From positions 37,323 through 101,322 of the forward strand of contig JAGTRB010000006.1 of assembly GCA_018396865.1 (NCBI GenBank): DNA of 64,000 bases, given 5' to 3'. The stretch is from Candidatus Bathyarchaeota archaeon (GTDB lineage Archaea > Thermoproteota > Bathyarchaeia > TCS64). The notes beneath the pieces were generated by a model. The model was not told the DNA's origin. It did not search any database and saw only the letters and a list, made by a program, of their open reading frames with translations. Positions 63,404 through 64,000 of the stretch are shown in pieces. The stretch's first letter is position 1, and each line of letters starts with the position of its first letter. A program made the translations under genes and the position numbers.

Positions 63404-64000
63404 CCTAAACCCATTTCAAAAGAGGTTTTCAAAATATAAAAATTTTAACTAGGAATAAGACTTAAATAGAAAGGTACAATAATCAAAAAATTTTGGATGA
63501 TATTATATCATTTATCTAATAAGGTAAATTAATTTGATATCAAGGTTACAGTTGTGATGACATCTAAGGAGTTTTCCAAGAGAGAACTGTTGAAAAATGA
63601 AAACTATGTGAAGCCGAAAACCGAGGTGGATTTTATCTTATAGAAACATGGTCTTGTGTCTAATCAAAGAAATAATGAGATCATTGCCGCCCTTTTTTAT
63701 TATTAAATCTGATGGAGGGAAAAGGTGGGCTCTTGGAATCCTTTGGCCTCTACTTAACCTTTTATAGGATTTTTCCAAAGATCGAGGGGATAATAGGTTC
63801 TTCAAACGCATTTTTAAAGACGATATTTAATTGAAAGAACAAAATTTTTGTTTTGTTTTATAAATGAAGGAATTTTTTTGGTTTATCCGTCTTTAGTTTA
63901 AGGATTTATTTTTTAGTAATCGAAAATTTTAAATATTATAATCTTTGAAGCTTCAGTCGGAGAAAAATCTGCTTTAAGAGATGTTAGGTCATAAGGAGGA
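63404..64000. other. A+T-rich end region without a complete gene
   Basis: Only short frames (longest noted about 28 codons from an ATG near 63557). T-rich tracts, but I see no RNA fold. The last eight bases are AAGGAGGA, a strong ribosome site, so a plus-strand gene probably starts just beyond the window. Confidence 0.45.

Overview
This window is archaeal chromosome. The lineage evidence comes from gene content: both subunits of the archaea-specific DNA polymerase D (DP2 at 38.9-42.3 kb, DP1 at 46.5-48.0 kb), GGGP synthase for ether lipids, Alba, an Elf1-type zinc ribbon, Sec61 beta, a translin-family protein, a DUF2070 membrane protein, an archaeal RNase P RNA and TATA boxes (box A) placed about 25 nt before start codons. 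A multi-OB RPA-like protein sits in the same window as a Sulfolobus-type single-OB SSB with a Gly/Arg tail, together with PolD. I infer a TACK/Thermoproteota lineage that keeps PolD (Bathyarchaeia-like or a neighbour), probably uncultured. That placement is inference; a tree of DP2 or CysRS would settle it.

Layout. 0-5.6 kb: a CPA-type antiporter running off the left edge, a PadR regulator with a palindromic operator facing a broken MOT1-type molybdate/sulfate transporter, then a two-gene cassette (small secreted protein plus membrane-anchored periplasmic-binding protein) and debris that includes a fossil third copy of the binding protein. 5.6-15.3 kb: two MFS carriers, HtpX/LemA, AlaX, a DapA-family lyase, an Old Yellow Enzyme homologue, a HIT protein, a VapBC pair and an enolase-superfamily enzyme. 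15.5-17.3 kb: the second intact copy of the secreted-protein/binding-protein cassette. 17.4-22.2 kb: MFS, M28 peptidase, TrpRS, GNAT. 22.3-28.0 kb: a complete phosphate module, pstS-pstC-pstA-pstB-phoU on the minus strand with a divergent AbrB-PhoU regulator. 28.2 kb: tRNA-Pro(CGG). 28.4-34.4 kb: divergent M28-like protein, radical SAM protein, metallophosphoesterase, SWIM zinc-finger protein, a 38-residue membrane protein and RPA. 34.4-44.2 kb, minus strand: class III aminotransferase, Alba, DUF2070, Sec61 beta, SSB, DP2, GGGP synthase, Elf1-like, NadE. 44.2-50.7 kb: a visibly A+T-rich block with wHTH/RHH regulators, conspicuous palindromes, a cupin, DP1, DUF99 and an endonuclease V with an alkyltransferase-like N-terminus. 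50.7-64 kb: CysRS, a second DapA-family lyase, translin, a threonine dehydratase-like enzyme, an interrupted EVE-domain gene, RNase P RNA, a TPP enzyme, an NAD-dependent dehydrogenase, a HAD hydrolase, an unknown protein, an amidohydrolase and a DUF917 protein.

How the genes work together. The replication/repair theme is strong: PolD, two kinds of ssDNA-binding protein, SWIM protein, DUF99/EndoV pair, Alba. A second theme is use of small organic molecules: two aldolase-type lyases, enolase-superfamily, TPP, DUF917, amidohydrolase, OYE, three MFS carriers and two M28 proteins, scattered rather than in one operon. The most likely undescribed item is the repeated pair of a ~130-residue secreted Cys-containing protein and a membrane-tethered LivJ-like receptor without any ABC permease, present twice intact and once as a fossil within 15 kb. 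Second are the DUF99/EndoV cluster, where the EndoV has Asn in place of a catalytic Asp, and the cupin-DP1 operon led by a membrane-anchored coiled-coil wHTH protein.
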